64,000 bases of DNA from a virus: the IMG/VR virus record IMGVR_UViG_3300046506_000327, positions 1 through 64,000 of that record; one strand, 5' to 3'. A program made the position numbers and the translations under genes. Positions 31,167-38,342 of this stretch are shown piece by piece; within the stretch, counting starts at the first letter, position 1; every line of letters starts with the position of its first letter. The notes under the pieces are model-generated. The model did not search any database. It was not told the origin of the DNA and worked only from the letters and a program-made list of their open reading frames with translations.

Positions 31167-32051
31167 GTGCCGTACAAGGCCCGCCGGGCGATCAGGAGGA
31201 CGGTCCTCGGCAACATGCTCAACCGCGCCCGCGTAGCCGCCGACGTGGACGTTGAAGAGGTAGTCAAGGCCCTGGGTATCTCTCGGCCGGTCGTATACCG
31301 TCAAGAGGACGGCATCGCGCCCGTCACCGTGGAGAAGATTCCGCAGCTGGCCGAGCTGTACGGCGTCACCGATCCGGAGACGATCGCCAAGTGGACGAAG
31401 TGGGCCGAGATTTCGGCGACCAAGGGTCCCTGGGGTCCGTACGGCAACAGCCTCGGCCCCTCGTACGAGGACTACGCCGACGTGGAATCCCTCGCCAGGG
31501 AGATCCGGGCGTTCGAGCCGGTCGTGATACACGGCCTCCTGCAGACGAAGGCGTACTCCGAGGAGGCCATCCGCGCCAGCGACACGGCGCTCACCGGCCC
31601 CGCCGTCGAGGGATGTGTCGAGAGGGACCGCATGAAGCTGCGCGAGGCCCGCAAGGCGATCCTCGAACGCGTGGAACCGGCTCCGCCCCGGCTCTGGGTC
31701 GTCCTCGGCGAGGCGGCTGTTCTGACGCCGCCGAGCGTCACGAACAAGGCGGCCCACCCCGACCAGGTCCGGCGTCTGCTCGATCTGGGCGAGATGGCGG
31801 CGACCATCCAGGTCCTGCCGATGGAGACCGGCCTGCACACTGGACTGGCTGGCTCATTCAGCCTCCTGACACTCGATGACAACATCGACATAATTTTCCG
31901 TGAGGGTTACCACGGCGACGGCTCTTTCAGTGACGACCCTGACCGAGTGCGCTCATATCGAGCCAGATATGAGCAGCTCATCAGTCAGGCGTTGTCTCCG
32001 GCAGAAACTCGCCGATACTTGCACGGACTCCTCAAGAACCTGGGGAGTTAA
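31167..32051 (+). CDS. XRE-DUF5753 transcription regulator (WhiJ-like), 294 aa
   Basis: GTG at 31167 after GGGGAGGACAC; the upstream ATG at 31014 would run through the operators. N-terminal HTH (residues 10-65, LNRARVAADVDVEEVVKALG ... RPVVYRQEDG), then DUF5753 (FEPVVIHGLLQTKAYSEEAI, RQ-like RDRMKLREARKAIL, FREGYHGDGSFSDDPDRVRS). Such proteins work with small DUF397 partners, as WhiJ does in Streptomyces coelicolor. Likely regulates itself and genes with GAGAATTCTC. Confidence 0.9.
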   Translation: MPYKARRAIRRTVLGNMLNRARVAADVDVEEVVKALGISRPVVYRQEDGIAPVTVEKIPQLAELYGVTDPETIAKWTKWAEISATKGPWGPYGNSLGPSYEDYADVESLAREIRAFEPVVIHGLLQTKAYSEEAIRASDTALTGPAVEGCVERDRMKLREARKAILERVEPAPPRLWVVLGEAAVLTPPSVTNKAAHPDQVRRLLDLGEMAATIQVLPMETGLHTGLAGSFSLLTLDDNIDIIFREGYHGDGSFSDDPDRVRSYRARYEQLISQALSPAETRRYLHGLLKNLGS

Positions 32052-32077
32052 CGAAAGAGATGGAAGGAAAGGCACAG

Positions 32078-32281
32078 ATGGCTGAGAAGCAGCACACCCC
32101 GTGGAGGAAGTCCTCCTACAGCGCAGGCAGCGGTGAAGCCTGCGTCGAGACCCGCAAGGGCCAGGTCGGCACTGACGTCATGGACATCGACGTCGCCGAC
32201 AGCAAGGACCCGGCCCGCAGCACCGTCATCACGGTGAGCCCGGCCGCCTGGTCGTCGTTCGTCACCAGCGTCAAGGGCTGA
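32078..32281 (+). CDS. DUF397 protein, 67 aa
   Basis: ATG at 32078 after GGAAAGGC, 26 nt from the XRE stop. Classic DUF397: WRKSSYSAGSGEACVET near the N-terminus, VADSKDP, and WSSFVTSVK at the end. DUF397 proteins (BldB relatives) bind or modulate their paired XRE-DUF5753 regulator. Completes a HATPase/XRE/DUF397 trio. Confidence 0.9.
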   Translation: MAEKQHTPWRKSSYSAGSGEACVETRKGQVGTDVMDIDVADSKDPARSTVITVSPAAWSSFVTSVKG

Positions 32282-32305
32282 TGTAGCGGCCCCCTGGCAC
32301 ACGGA

Positions 32306-32338
32306 GACGCCCCCGGCAGATGAGTTGCCGGGGGCGTC
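32306..32338 (+). terminator. Terminator after DUF397 gene
   Basis: GACGCCCCCGGCA pairs exactly with TGCCGGGGGCGTC, 7-nt loop, 24 nt after the stop; weak T content follows. Confidence 0.75.
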
Positions 32339-32383
32339 GTCGTTCCCAGAATCGGCCACGAGAAGCCGTCGCTCAAGACTGCC

Positions 32384-32857
32384 TCATCTGGGGGCCCCGG
32401 GGCCAGTGGCACGGTGCCAGGTGGCGCATTCGTTCGTGTCGAAGAACTCCCCTGCGCGCAGCTGGACATAGGCGTCGCCGGTCGCGGTGTCGGAGGCGAT
32501 GACCGAGCGCCGCTCGAAGGTCGCGTCCTTGGAGGTGCGCCAGCTGCAGTGCTGGTTGCCCTGCGCGTGGTACAGGCCCGGCTGCACGTCGGCCGTCTCG
32601 GTGGTGCCGACGATGTAGACGCCGTCGCCGGGGATGGTCCAGGGGGTAGGGCCCACCAGCGTGCGCGGCGATGCAATGGCCGACGGTGACGGCGCCGGGG
32701 GAATTGACTGGGAGGCAATGGAGAACCCGGCGAAGAGGCAGGCGACTCCGGTTGCCACTGCCATTAGGTACGCGCGCTTTGGCATTCTGCGGTGTTCAAG
32801 CCGAAAGGACTCGGGGCGGGATTCCGGGTCATTTTCGGCAGTGGACTCCACACTCAT
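32384..32857 (-). CDS. Membrane-anchored exported protein, 157 aa
   Basis: N-terminal 25 polar residues, then KRAYLMAVATGVACLFAGFS as a signal anchor (about 26-48), a Pro/Ser/Ala linker, and an extracellular part with PWTIPGDGVYIVG, CSWRTSKDA, and DTNECATWHR carrying a Cys pair that may form a disulfide. Similar layouts occur in Streptomyces secreted proteins. RBS AAGGCAAGGAC. Divergent from the integrase operon. Confidence 0.7.
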   Translation of the reverse strand: MSVESTAENDPESRPESFRLEHRRMPKRAYLMAVATGVACLFAGFSIASQSIPPAPSPSAIASPRTLVGPTPWTIPGDGVYIVGTTETADVQPGLYHAQGNQHCSWRTSKDATFERRSVIASDTATGDAYVQLRAGEFFDTNECATWHRATGPGAPR

Positions 32858-33285
32858 GTCCTTGCCTTTTCTCTATCGATACGTGCGCATTTATCGCCCT
32901 CATTACTCGATGCGTTCGCCCGGATGGCGGGTGGCCGGGCGGACCCAGAATGCGTCGAGACAGATAGTTGAAAGTCGCGGCATTCGGAACCTACCCCATC
33001 AAGGGGGTGGGTGCAACGTTCGTGCAGGCCACACGCAGTGAAGAGAGATGAACTTTGTTCAGTTCTATCGTCAACTTCTTGATGTGGACACACTTTTGTG
33101 AGAGCGATCCTGTGCTTGGACGGCTCCGTACCTCCCCTCGGTTCCGGCTCCCACGCTATCGAACCAGCGTTCGAATGTGTGGGGCGACACATTACTGACG
33201 AGTCAACAAAGCATGATCGAACATGGTTACGGCGGCTGCTGTGGAGAACCTGTGTGAGCTGCGTGCGGACGGGTAGGCGTGCGAC
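32858..33285. other. AT-richer intergenic region
   Basis: 428 bases without a convincing gene and clearly less GC-rich than the flanks. It holds a short hairpin CCCCATCAAGGGGGTGGGTG near 32995, a 5-bp inverted repeat CGAACCAGCGTTCG near 33158, and runs such as TTGTTCAGTTC. Must contain the promoter of the plus-strand integrase operon and of 32384-32857. No tRNA recognised. Confidence 0.5.
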
Positions 33286-33585
33286 ATGGGTATCGGCATG
33301 TCATGGGGTTCGGTCTATGGGCAGGCCTGGGGCGAGTTCCCGACCGTGGACGCCTGCGCGGCAGCGCTGTGCCGGTCTGTCCGACGGGTCTATGCCCGCG
33401 TCGGCCCGTCCTTCCGGGGTGCGCTCCTGAGGCAGTCTGCAGGCAGGCTGCGCTGCGAGATGTGCACGGACGGCCTGCACCGCGTGGTGCGCTGCCAGGA
33501 GTGGCACGGCGAGCACGGCGGCGTGTGGGTGTCGCTGTACCCGCGCTGCGACGAGAGACGTGCGGGGCCGCGACACCTCCGGTAA
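33286..33585 (+). CDS. Small Cys/His-rich protein, 99 aa
   Basis: First gene of the plus-strand operon. N-terminal part MGIGMSWGSVYGQAWGEFPT. The C-terminal half (CEMCTDGLHRVVRCQEWHGE ... YPRCDERR) is a zinc-finger-like cluster. RBS weak (GGTAGGCGTGC). Function unknown; overlaps a palindromic element at its end. Confidence 0.55.
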   Translation: MGIGMSWGSVYGQAWGEFPTVDACAAALCRSVRRVYARVGPSFRGALLRQSAGRLRCEMCTDGLHRVVRCQEWHGEHGGVWVSLYPRCDERRAGPRHLR

Positions 33586-33596
33586 CCTGAGTTACC
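33581..33596. promoter_or_regulatory. Palindrome GGTAAC-N4-GTTACC
   Basis: Perfect inverted repeat GGTAACCTGAGTTACC spanning the end of the upstream gene and 30 nt before the GTG of the next. Probable operator or promoter element for the integrase operon. A half site GGTAACC recurs at 36151. Confidence 0.55.
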
Positions 33597-33625
33597 GTGA
33601 CATTCAAAAATCTGAGGGGGACTTG

Positions 33626-33895
33626 GTGACCGCCAGCACCAGCAAGACCCGACTGCGCAAGATCGACACGGTCGACGATGACAACGCCGTGGCGACGTAC
33701 GAGGCCACCCGCGACGGCAGGGTCCTCGGCACCATCACGAAGTACGACGAGCCCGCCTACAAGATGACCAAGAGGGGGCCGCGCGACTACCGGCTCATCT
33801 CCTGGCGGCACAGCCTCGACGTGCCGTACAGCGCCCAGAACACGCGAGCCGCGTGCATCATCGACCTGGAGCGCACGGCGGGGGTGACCTCGTGA
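33626..33895 (+). CDS. Hypothetical protein, 89 aa
   Basis: GTG at 33626, after GAGGGGGACTT. Charged and strand-rich: LRKIDTVDDDNAVATYEATR, GTITKYDEPAYKMTK, YRLISWRHSLDVPY. Small regulatory-size protein of the integrase operon; could be a directionality factor by position only. Confidence 0.6.
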   Translation: MTASTSKTRLRKIDTVDDDNAVATYEATRDGRVLGTITKYDEPAYKMTKRGPRDYRLISWRHSLDVPYSAQNTRAACIIDLERTAGVTS

Positions 33896-33930
33896 CCACC
33901 GTCGACGACGACGAGGAGGAGGCGTCGTGA
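33892..33930 (+). CDS. Possible 12-codon coupling ORF
   Basis: GTG at 33892 overlaps the upstream stop, and its own stop overlaps the GTG of 33927-34319. It would encode VTTVDDDEEEAS. Its GAGGAGGAG codons double as the ribosome site of the next gene. May only serve to keep ribosomes moving across the junction. Confidence 0.3.
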   Translation: MTTVDDDEEEAS

Positions 33931-34319
33931 CCTTCGAGGTGAAGCGCTGGCAGACGTACGTACCGTGCCGACCGCCGAGTTATGCATATCCCGGCAAGCC
34001 GTTCGTCATCGAGTGCGTGGTCGGCGACAAGGCCGAAGTATGGGATCCGACCGGCGGCCAGCGCATGGGCGGGCACCGGTGGGTGGCGTTGCGCAACCTG
34101 CACGCGACCAACAAGACGAAGACGGGCAAGGAGCGTCTGACCGGCTGGTACCTGCACTGCGAGCCCCCCACCGACCCTGTCAAGCAGGAGCTGTGCGGCT
34201 CGTGCTTCCTCTGGTTGGATCGCGATCAGTTCGGCGTGCTGGCCTGGGGGTTCGGGCACAGCACGTGCAAGCCCTGCAAGGCCGAGATCGAGGAGAGGTA
34301 CGGCAAGATCACCTCATGA
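33927..34319 (+). CDS. Zinc-ribbon protein, 130 aa
   Basis: GTG start, GAGGAGGAGGC upstream. N-terminal part strand-rich (PFVIECVVGDKAEVWDPTGG). The C-terminal half has CGSCFLW and, 30 residues on, CKPCKAEIEER, a typical zinc ribbon. Overlaps the next ATG as ATGA. Unknown function in the integrase operon. Confidence 0.65.
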   Translation: MTFEVKRWQTYVPCRPPSYAYPGKPFVIECVVGDKAEVWDPTGGQRMGGHRWVALRNLHATNKTKTGKERLTGWYLHCEPPTDPVKQELCGSCFLWLDRDQFGVLAWGFGHSTCKPCKAEIEERYGKITS

Positions 34320-34630
34320 CGGAGAAGCGCAGGCTGCAGGTGAACCCCGATCCGCTCAAGATCGTCGAGGCCCGCCCCGGAGATGCTCCTGCCTCGGCGA
34401 CCATGATGCTGGCCATCAAGCGTGGCGAGGCTTACCGCAACAGCACCCTCATGCGTCGAGTCAGCGTCCACCGCGAGGGCTGCCCGCGCATCCCTGCCCG
34501 CGAGTTCACCGGCTGGAGCGTCACACCTGCCTCCCGAGAGATCATTCAGAGAGTCCTCAACGAAGCCGACCGATGCGGCGTGCCCACCGCCGTCTCCTGC
34601 CGCACTTGCGGCGGCTGGAGCGTGCTGTGA
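34316..34630 (+). CDS. Hypothetical protein, 104 aa
   Basis: ATGA overlap with the upstream gene. N-terminal basic (MTEKRRLQVNPDPLKIVEAR), HREGCPRIPAREFTGWSV in the middle, and C-terminal VSCRTCGGWSVL with a Cys pair. Its stop overlaps the integrase GTG, so the two are translated together. Confidence 0.6.
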   Translation: MTEKRRLQVNPDPLKIVEARPGDAPASATMMLAIKRGEAYRNSTLMRRVSVHREGCPRIPAREFTGWSVTPASREIIQRVLNEADRCGVPTAVSCRTCGGWSVL

Positions 34631-35631
34631 CGCTGCAGCCCATCGACGGCTCCACCCCTGCCGTCCGGCCGCGCCGAGCCCGGCTCTCGGAGTCGGCCCG
34701 GCGGCGCCTGCAAGGCTCGGTGCCCGATGAGACGCTGCGCGCGTACGCCCGGGAGTGGCCTAGGTTCGTCGCCTGGTGCGCGGCCGAGGGCGAGCCGTCA
34801 CAGCCGTGCTCCACGGACGCCCTGACGAACTGGGTGGCCGACCGGGCCGACCTCGGCCACTCGGTGTCGGCGATCAAGCAGGGCATCGCCGCCGTGGTGT
34901 TCTTCCACGACCAGGCCAACGTGGACGAGAAGCTGATGCCGGACACTGGCGACGCCTGGCGCATCGTGAGCCAGTACAAGAAGGAGCGGGCCGACGCCGG
35001 GTTCCGGCCGATGCAGGCCGCGATCGTCAACCCCGACGAGCTGCGGCGGATGGTGGCCACCCTGCCGCCCGGCCGCGTCGCCACGCTGCGGGACCGCGCC
35101 ATCCTGACCGTCGGCATGTCCTCCTTCGCCCGGCGCTCGAACCTGGTCCGCTTCGACCGGCAAGACCTGGTCTTCCTCGACAACGGCGACGCCGACATGC
35201 TCAAGACCTACTCCAAGACCGACCAGGCGGCCGACGGCCACAAGGTCACCCTGCCCCCGGGCAGCCACGAGCTGTCCGACCCCGTCGGCGCGCTGCGAGC
35301 CTGGGTCGACGAGCTGGAGGCCCAGGGCATCACGGACGGCCCGCTGTTCCGACGCGTCTCCCGGTCCGACAACATCCTCCCGTACCGCCTGGACGCGTCG
35401 TGGGTGAACACGCTGGTGAAAAAGACAGCGAAGGCGGCCGGGCTCAAGCCACCGAAGAACACCCGGCACTCAGCACACACCCTGCGAGGCTCGGGCGCCT
35501 CGGCCGCATCCCAAACCGGAGCGTCGACCAGCGCCATCTGCGACCAGGGCGACTGGTCGAAGGAAGGCACGCAGGTACACATCTACGTCCGGCCGAAGGC
35601 GAAGGACAACGCCATGCGAGGAGTCCTGTGA
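34627..35631 (+). CDS. Tyrosine integrase, 334 aa
   Basis: GTG at 34627 overlapping the upstream stop. Core-binding domain residues 28-115 (PDETLRAYAREWPRFVAWCA). Catalytic domain from about 135 with Arg170 (FARRSNLVRFDRQDL), Lys near 197 (SKTD), His284-x-x-Arg287 (HTLRGSG), Trp310 and Tyr320 (HIYVRP), i.e. the full R-K-HxxR-H/W-Y set. Would integrate the element by site-specific recombination. attP not identified. Followed by endonuclease VII. Confidence 0.9.
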   Translation: MTLQPIDGSTPAVRPRRARLSESARRRLQGSVPDETLRAYAREWPRFVAWCAAEGEPSQPCSTDALTNWVADRADLGHSVSAIKQGIAAVVFFHDQANVDEKLMPDTGDAWRIVSQYKKERADAGFRPMQAAIVNPDELRRMVATLPPGRVATLRDRAILTVGMSSFARRSNLVRFDRQDLVFLDNGDADMLKTYSKTDQAADGHKVTLPPGSHELSDPVGALRAWVDELEAQGITDGPLFRRVSRSDNILPYRLDASWVNTLVKKTAKAAGLKPPKNTRHSAHTLRGSGASAASQTGASTSAICDQGDWSKEGTQVHIYVRPKAKDNAMRGVL

Positions 35632-36074
35632 CTACACCCCTGATCGTTCCGCGTCCTCCTCGGACGGAGCCCGCCTGCTGGGAATGGGGTGTCACCGACT
35701 CTCTGCGATCCGCTGCTGGACGTCTCGGCATCCGCGACTTCAGGGGTTGCCTGGACCTGCTCGACCGTTGGCAGGATGAGCGGTGTGCCGTCTGCGGCCG
35801 AAGTACCGTACGGCGCGGTGAGGTTGTTGACCATGACCACGTAACGGCGCTTGTGCGCGGACTGCTGTGCCGCTCCTGCAACGGCCGCGAGGGGCACTCC
35901 GGCGATGCCCTGTTCGAGCAGTACCGCGAGCGCCCGCCTGCCGCCATCCTCGGCTTCAACGTGACGTACAACAGCCCGATCCACGGATGGGCCAAGCCAG
36001 AGCCCGAGGAGGAGGACGACCTCGACGCCTCACCGGTGTACGACCTGGCGAAGTTCCTTGCAAAGGGCGCATGA
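35628..36074 (+). CDS. Recombination endonuclease VII (HNH), 148 aa
   Basis: GTG overlaps the integrase stop. Zinc and catalytic motif of T4 endonuclease VII: CAVCGRSTVRRGEVVDHDHV ... GLLCRSCNGREG (two CxxC and DHDH, about residues 45-85). These enzymes cut Holliday junctions and branched DNA before packaging or in debranching. C-terminal acidic tail EPEEEDDLDASP. Confidence 0.9.
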   Translation: MTTPLIVPRPPRTEPACWEWGVTDSLRSAAGRLGIRDFRGCLDLLDRWQDERCAVCGRSTVRRGEVVDHDHVTALVRGLLCRSCNGREGHSGDALFEQYRERPPAAILGFNVTYNSPIHGWAKPEPEEEDDLDASPVYDLAKFLAKGA

Positions 36075-36082
36075 CACCGGAA

Positions 36083-36109
36083 AACGGAAATCCGTTGAAC
36101 CGTTGAACC
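36083..36109. repeat. Short inverted and direct repeats downstream of endonuclease VII
   Basis: AACGG-AAAT-CCGTT inverted repeat (36083-36096), then GTTGAACC twice in tandem (36094-36101, 36102-36109), followed by TACACT. Lower GC than the flanks. May be the promoter/operator of 36150-36629, or part of an attachment site near the integrase. Confidence 0.45.
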
Positions 36110-36149
36110 GGGATACACTGGTCGTCCACCACGATCGAGAGGGCGACCA

Positions 36150-36629
36150 GTGGTAACCAGCAGGTCCCGCAAGAGGCGCTACCAGCAGGAGCTGCAGCCC
36201 GCCGTACCGGCGCCGGAGCCCCAGCCGGAACCCGCGCCGGAGCCGCCCCCGGCCGACGAGGCAGGGCTGCAGCTGGACATGGACCTGGACTTCCTCATGC
36301 CGCCGATGGAGCTGCTCTTCGCTGAGGGCGCGGTCCAGTCCTCCCCGCCGAAGACGATCACGCTCGGTCCTCCGCTGGAGGCCCACTGGAAAAAGTTCGC
36401 CATGGCCAACCCCGACATGAAGGTGTTCGCCAAGTTCGTCCGGGCGGCCGTGCGCGTCGCCGTCCGGGAGTGGGAGGCGTCGGCGGAGGTGGCACGCGAG
36501 GAGATGCGCCGCGTCGGCGTTCCCGTGCAGCCGGAGACGGGCCCGCTGGTCCAGGCCCTCCGTGAGGAATACCGGATGGTCGCTGCCGAGATGGAAGAGG
36601 ATCGCAGGGCCGCCCGCGAGATGGGCTGA
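36150..36629 (+). CDS. Pro-rich helical protein, 159 aa
   Basis: GTG at 36150. Basic start (TSRSRKRRYQQELQ), a Pro/Glu/Ala linker (residues 17-38), an acidic segment LQLDMDLDFLMPP, and then a long charged helical domain (KKFAMANPDMKVFAKFVRAA ... EYRMVAAEMEEDRRAAREMG). Could bind DNA or be a structural accessory protein. Family unknown. Confidence 0.6.
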   Translation: MVTSRSRKRRYQQELQPAVPAPEPQPEPAPEPPPADEAGLQLDMDLDFLMPPMELLFAEGAVQSSPPKTITLGPPLEAHWKKFAMANPDMKVFAKFVRAAVRVAVREWEASAEVAREEMRRVGVPVQPETGPLVQALREEYRMVAAEMEEDRRAAREMG

Positions 36630-36660
36630 CCGCGTTTTCATCGTTCTCTTACCTGTGCTG

Positions 36661-36727
36661 CCTCCTGCAGAGGCCCCCAGGGGATGAAGGGCCTGCTCCC
36701 AGGGCCCTGTTCCCTCTCTGCAGGAGG
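36661..36727 (+). promoter_or_regulatory. Stem that buries the ribosome site of 36734
   Basis: CCTCCTGCAGAG (36661-36672) pairs perfectly with CTCTGCAGGAGG (36716-36727), 12 bp, whose last six bases are the Shine-Dalgarno of the 36734 gene. A smaller GC hairpin (GGGCC-rich) fits in the loop. May act as an attenuator or as a translation switch. Confidence 0.6.
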
Positions 36728-36733
36728 CTTCTC

Positions 36734-37444
36734 GTGTTCGTGGTCGTCCAGAACCACTCCACCCGCGTGACCGACGCCGACGCCGCCCTGATGGTGCGCG
36801 CAGTGGCCCATCAGGTCCGCTACGACGTTGCCCCGGCGTGGGGCTCCAAGACGGCCAGCGTCGTGTTCCTGCCCAAGGGGGCGGCCGTCCCGGCCGGGTC
36901 GTACGCGATCGGCCTCTACGACACCGCCGACCAGGCCGACGCGCTCGGCTACCACTCCGAGGAGGCCGACGGCACGGTCTACGGCAAGGTGTTCGCCTCG
37001 CCGGTCCTCGACAACGGCGGCACGGTCCTGGAGGGCGAGCTGTCCGTGGCGGCCGTCCTGAGCCACGAGGTCCTGGAGACGTTCGTCGACCCTCACGTCC
37101 AGCTGTGGGCCTCCGACGGCGGCGACGGCTTGTACGCCTACGAGGCGTGCGACGCGGTCGAGGACGGCGCGTATATGGTGCACGTCGGCGGCAAGCAGGT
37201 CTCGGTCTCCAACTTCGTGTTGCCCGCGTACTTCGACGCCCAGGCCCCGGCCGGTACCCGGGTCGACTACCTGGCCCAGCTGAAGCGGCCGTTCGAGATC
37301 AGCAAGGGCGGCTACGCGGTGAAGATCACCCTGGGCCGCGACACCAAGGTCGACCAGGTCTTCGGCGAGCGCTTCCCCGAGTGGAAGAAGGCCTCGAAGC
37401 AGCACCCGCTGGCGCGGCTGGCGCGCCGGGCGCACAGCTCCTGA
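36734..37444 (+). CDS. Metallopeptidase-like phage protein, 236 aa
   Basis: GTG at 36734 after GCAGGAGGC. Central motif LSHEVLETFVDP (His-Glu-x-x-Glu, about residues 109-120), then YEACDAVEDGAYMV and FVLPAYF. This layout recurs in a family of phage and Streptomyces proteins that resemble zinc peptidases but lack HExxH. N-terminal half is alpha/beta (FVVVQNHSTRVTDADAALMV). Basic C-terminal tail. Active peptidase or structural role unknown. Confidence 0.65.
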   Translation: MFVVVQNHSTRVTDADAALMVRAVAHQVRYDVAPAWGSKTASVVFLPKGAAVPAGSYAIGLYDTADQADALGYHSEEADGTVYGKVFASPVLDNGGTVLEGELSVAAVLSHEVLETFVDPHVQLWASDGGDGLYAYEACDAVEDGAYMVHVGGKQVSVSNFVLPAYFDAQAPAGTRVDYLAQLKRPFEISKGGYAVKITLGRDTKVDQVFGERFPEWKKASKQHPLARLARRAHSS

Positions 37445-37455
37445 CGGCAGGCAGC

Positions 37456-37497
37456 AAGCAGGGCCCCTCTCCCGGATGGTGGCGAGGGGCCCTGCTT
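37456..37497 (+). terminator. Strong rho-independent terminator
   Basis: AAGCAGGGCCCCTC / GAGGGGCCCTGCTT, 14 bp, then GTTTC. Ends the 36734 transcript. Confidence 0.85.
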
Positions 37498-37640
37498 GTT
37501 TCATGAGCGACGACAGCCACTACAGCGGACATGGCGGCGGAGTCCGCAGGCACCGCATCTGCTGTTCGGGGGCGTGGCTCTCCGGCCGTGAGGCCGAAGT
37601 GGGATCAGTATGCACCCGGTCGGGTGACATTTTCTCAGCT

Positions 37641-37673
37641 CTCGCGAGAATTCTCCGAGTTGGCATATGCCAA
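37641..37673. promoter_or_regulatory. Palindrome cluster: CTCGCGAGAATTCTC and TTGGCATATGCCAA
   Basis: Contains CTCGCGAG, GAGAATTCTC (37646-37655, same box as upstream of the XRE gene), and TTGGCATATGCCAA (37660-37673). Lies at the 3' end of a small minus-strand operon. Confidence 0.6.
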
Positions 37674-37676
37674 CTC

Positions 37677-37874
37677 TTAGCGCTCCGGCGGGAGTTGCTC
37701 CAGCAGCCGTATGGCCACGTCGACCGCGTCGCCGCCGTCGGCGGCCACCAGGGCCTTGGGCCGGTTCACCGCGAGGTAGTTGTGCAGGCGCTGCAGGGCC
37801 GCCACGGCGCCGTCGTGGAGGGCGGTGGCGGGATCGGCCGCCGGGGGCGGCGGGAAGGCCCCAGAGCCGCTCAC
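37677..37874 (-). CDS. Hypothetical protein, 65 aa
   Basis: GTG at 37874, overlapping the upstream stop as GTGA. Pro-rich start (SGSGAFPPPPAADPATALHD), helical rest (AALQRLHNYLAVNRPKALVA, DVAIRLLEQLP). Coupled to 37871-38119. No family recognised. Confidence 0.6.
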   Translation of the reverse strand: MSGSGAFPPPPAADPATALHDGAVAALQRLHNYLAVNRPKALVAADGGDAVDVAIRLLEQLPPER

Positions 37875-38119
37875 GGCACCCTCGCGAACGGGTCGGCCGC
37901 GTCGGTCGGCTCCAGCTTGTCGAGGTTCCTGTTCTCCCATGCCAGCCGCAGCTCGATCGACTTCGCCACAGACTGCGAGGCGTGCGGGCCCAGGTGGCCC
38001 TCGACAACCTCGCAGGAGTGGATCGCGAACTCTCCGGCGACCGGCTCACGGCAGGTCCGCTCGGGAAAAACGGGGAGACGTACCTCGGTACGGACGGGCT
38101 GCTTCTTACGGGGCGGCAT
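37871..38119 (-). CDS. Hypothetical protein, 82 aa
   Basis: Starts MPPRKKQPVRTEVRLPVFPE, with two Cys and two His (RTCREPVAG, HSCEVVEGHLGPH), and a helical acidic end. First gene of a two-gene operon bracketed by shared palindromes. The basic N-terminus suggests nucleic-acid binding. Confidence 0.6.
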   Translation of the reverse strand: MPPRKKQPVRTEVRLPVFPERTCREPVAGEFAIHSCEVVEGHLGPHASQSVAKSIELRLAWENRNLDKLEPTDAADPFARVP

Positions 38120-38183
38120 GGTGGGCTCCTCTCTCCACCCCCTGGAGCCCCGGCAGCCCCTGCAGACAGCGAGTCGTCAACCG

Positions 38184-38224
38184 GGCATATGCCGGATCGG
38201 AAGAGAGACTTCTCTCTCGCGAGA
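38184..38224. promoter_or_regulatory. Second palindrome cluster: GGCATATGCC and CTCGCGAGAAT
   Basis: GGCATATGCC (38184-38193), then AGAGAGACTTCTCTCT, then CTCGCGAGAATATG. The same two boxes as at 37641-37673 in mirror order. Sits between the minus operon and the DUF397-like gene, so could control both. Confidence 0.6.
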
Positions 38225-38342
38225 ATATGTCATAGCTTCCTTCTTGTCGGCACGCTCCGTGATCAACCGGCTACGCATGATCACGCTGCGTTGCCCTGCT
38301 CCGGCCCGTCCGGACCGGAGACCTTCGCACAGGAGGACAGCA

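Noticed and set aside
34776-36074. 432-codon frame covering integrase and endonuclease VII
   Set aside because: Its first two thirds are the shifted integrase frame; the true endonuclease starts at the coupled GTG at 35628.
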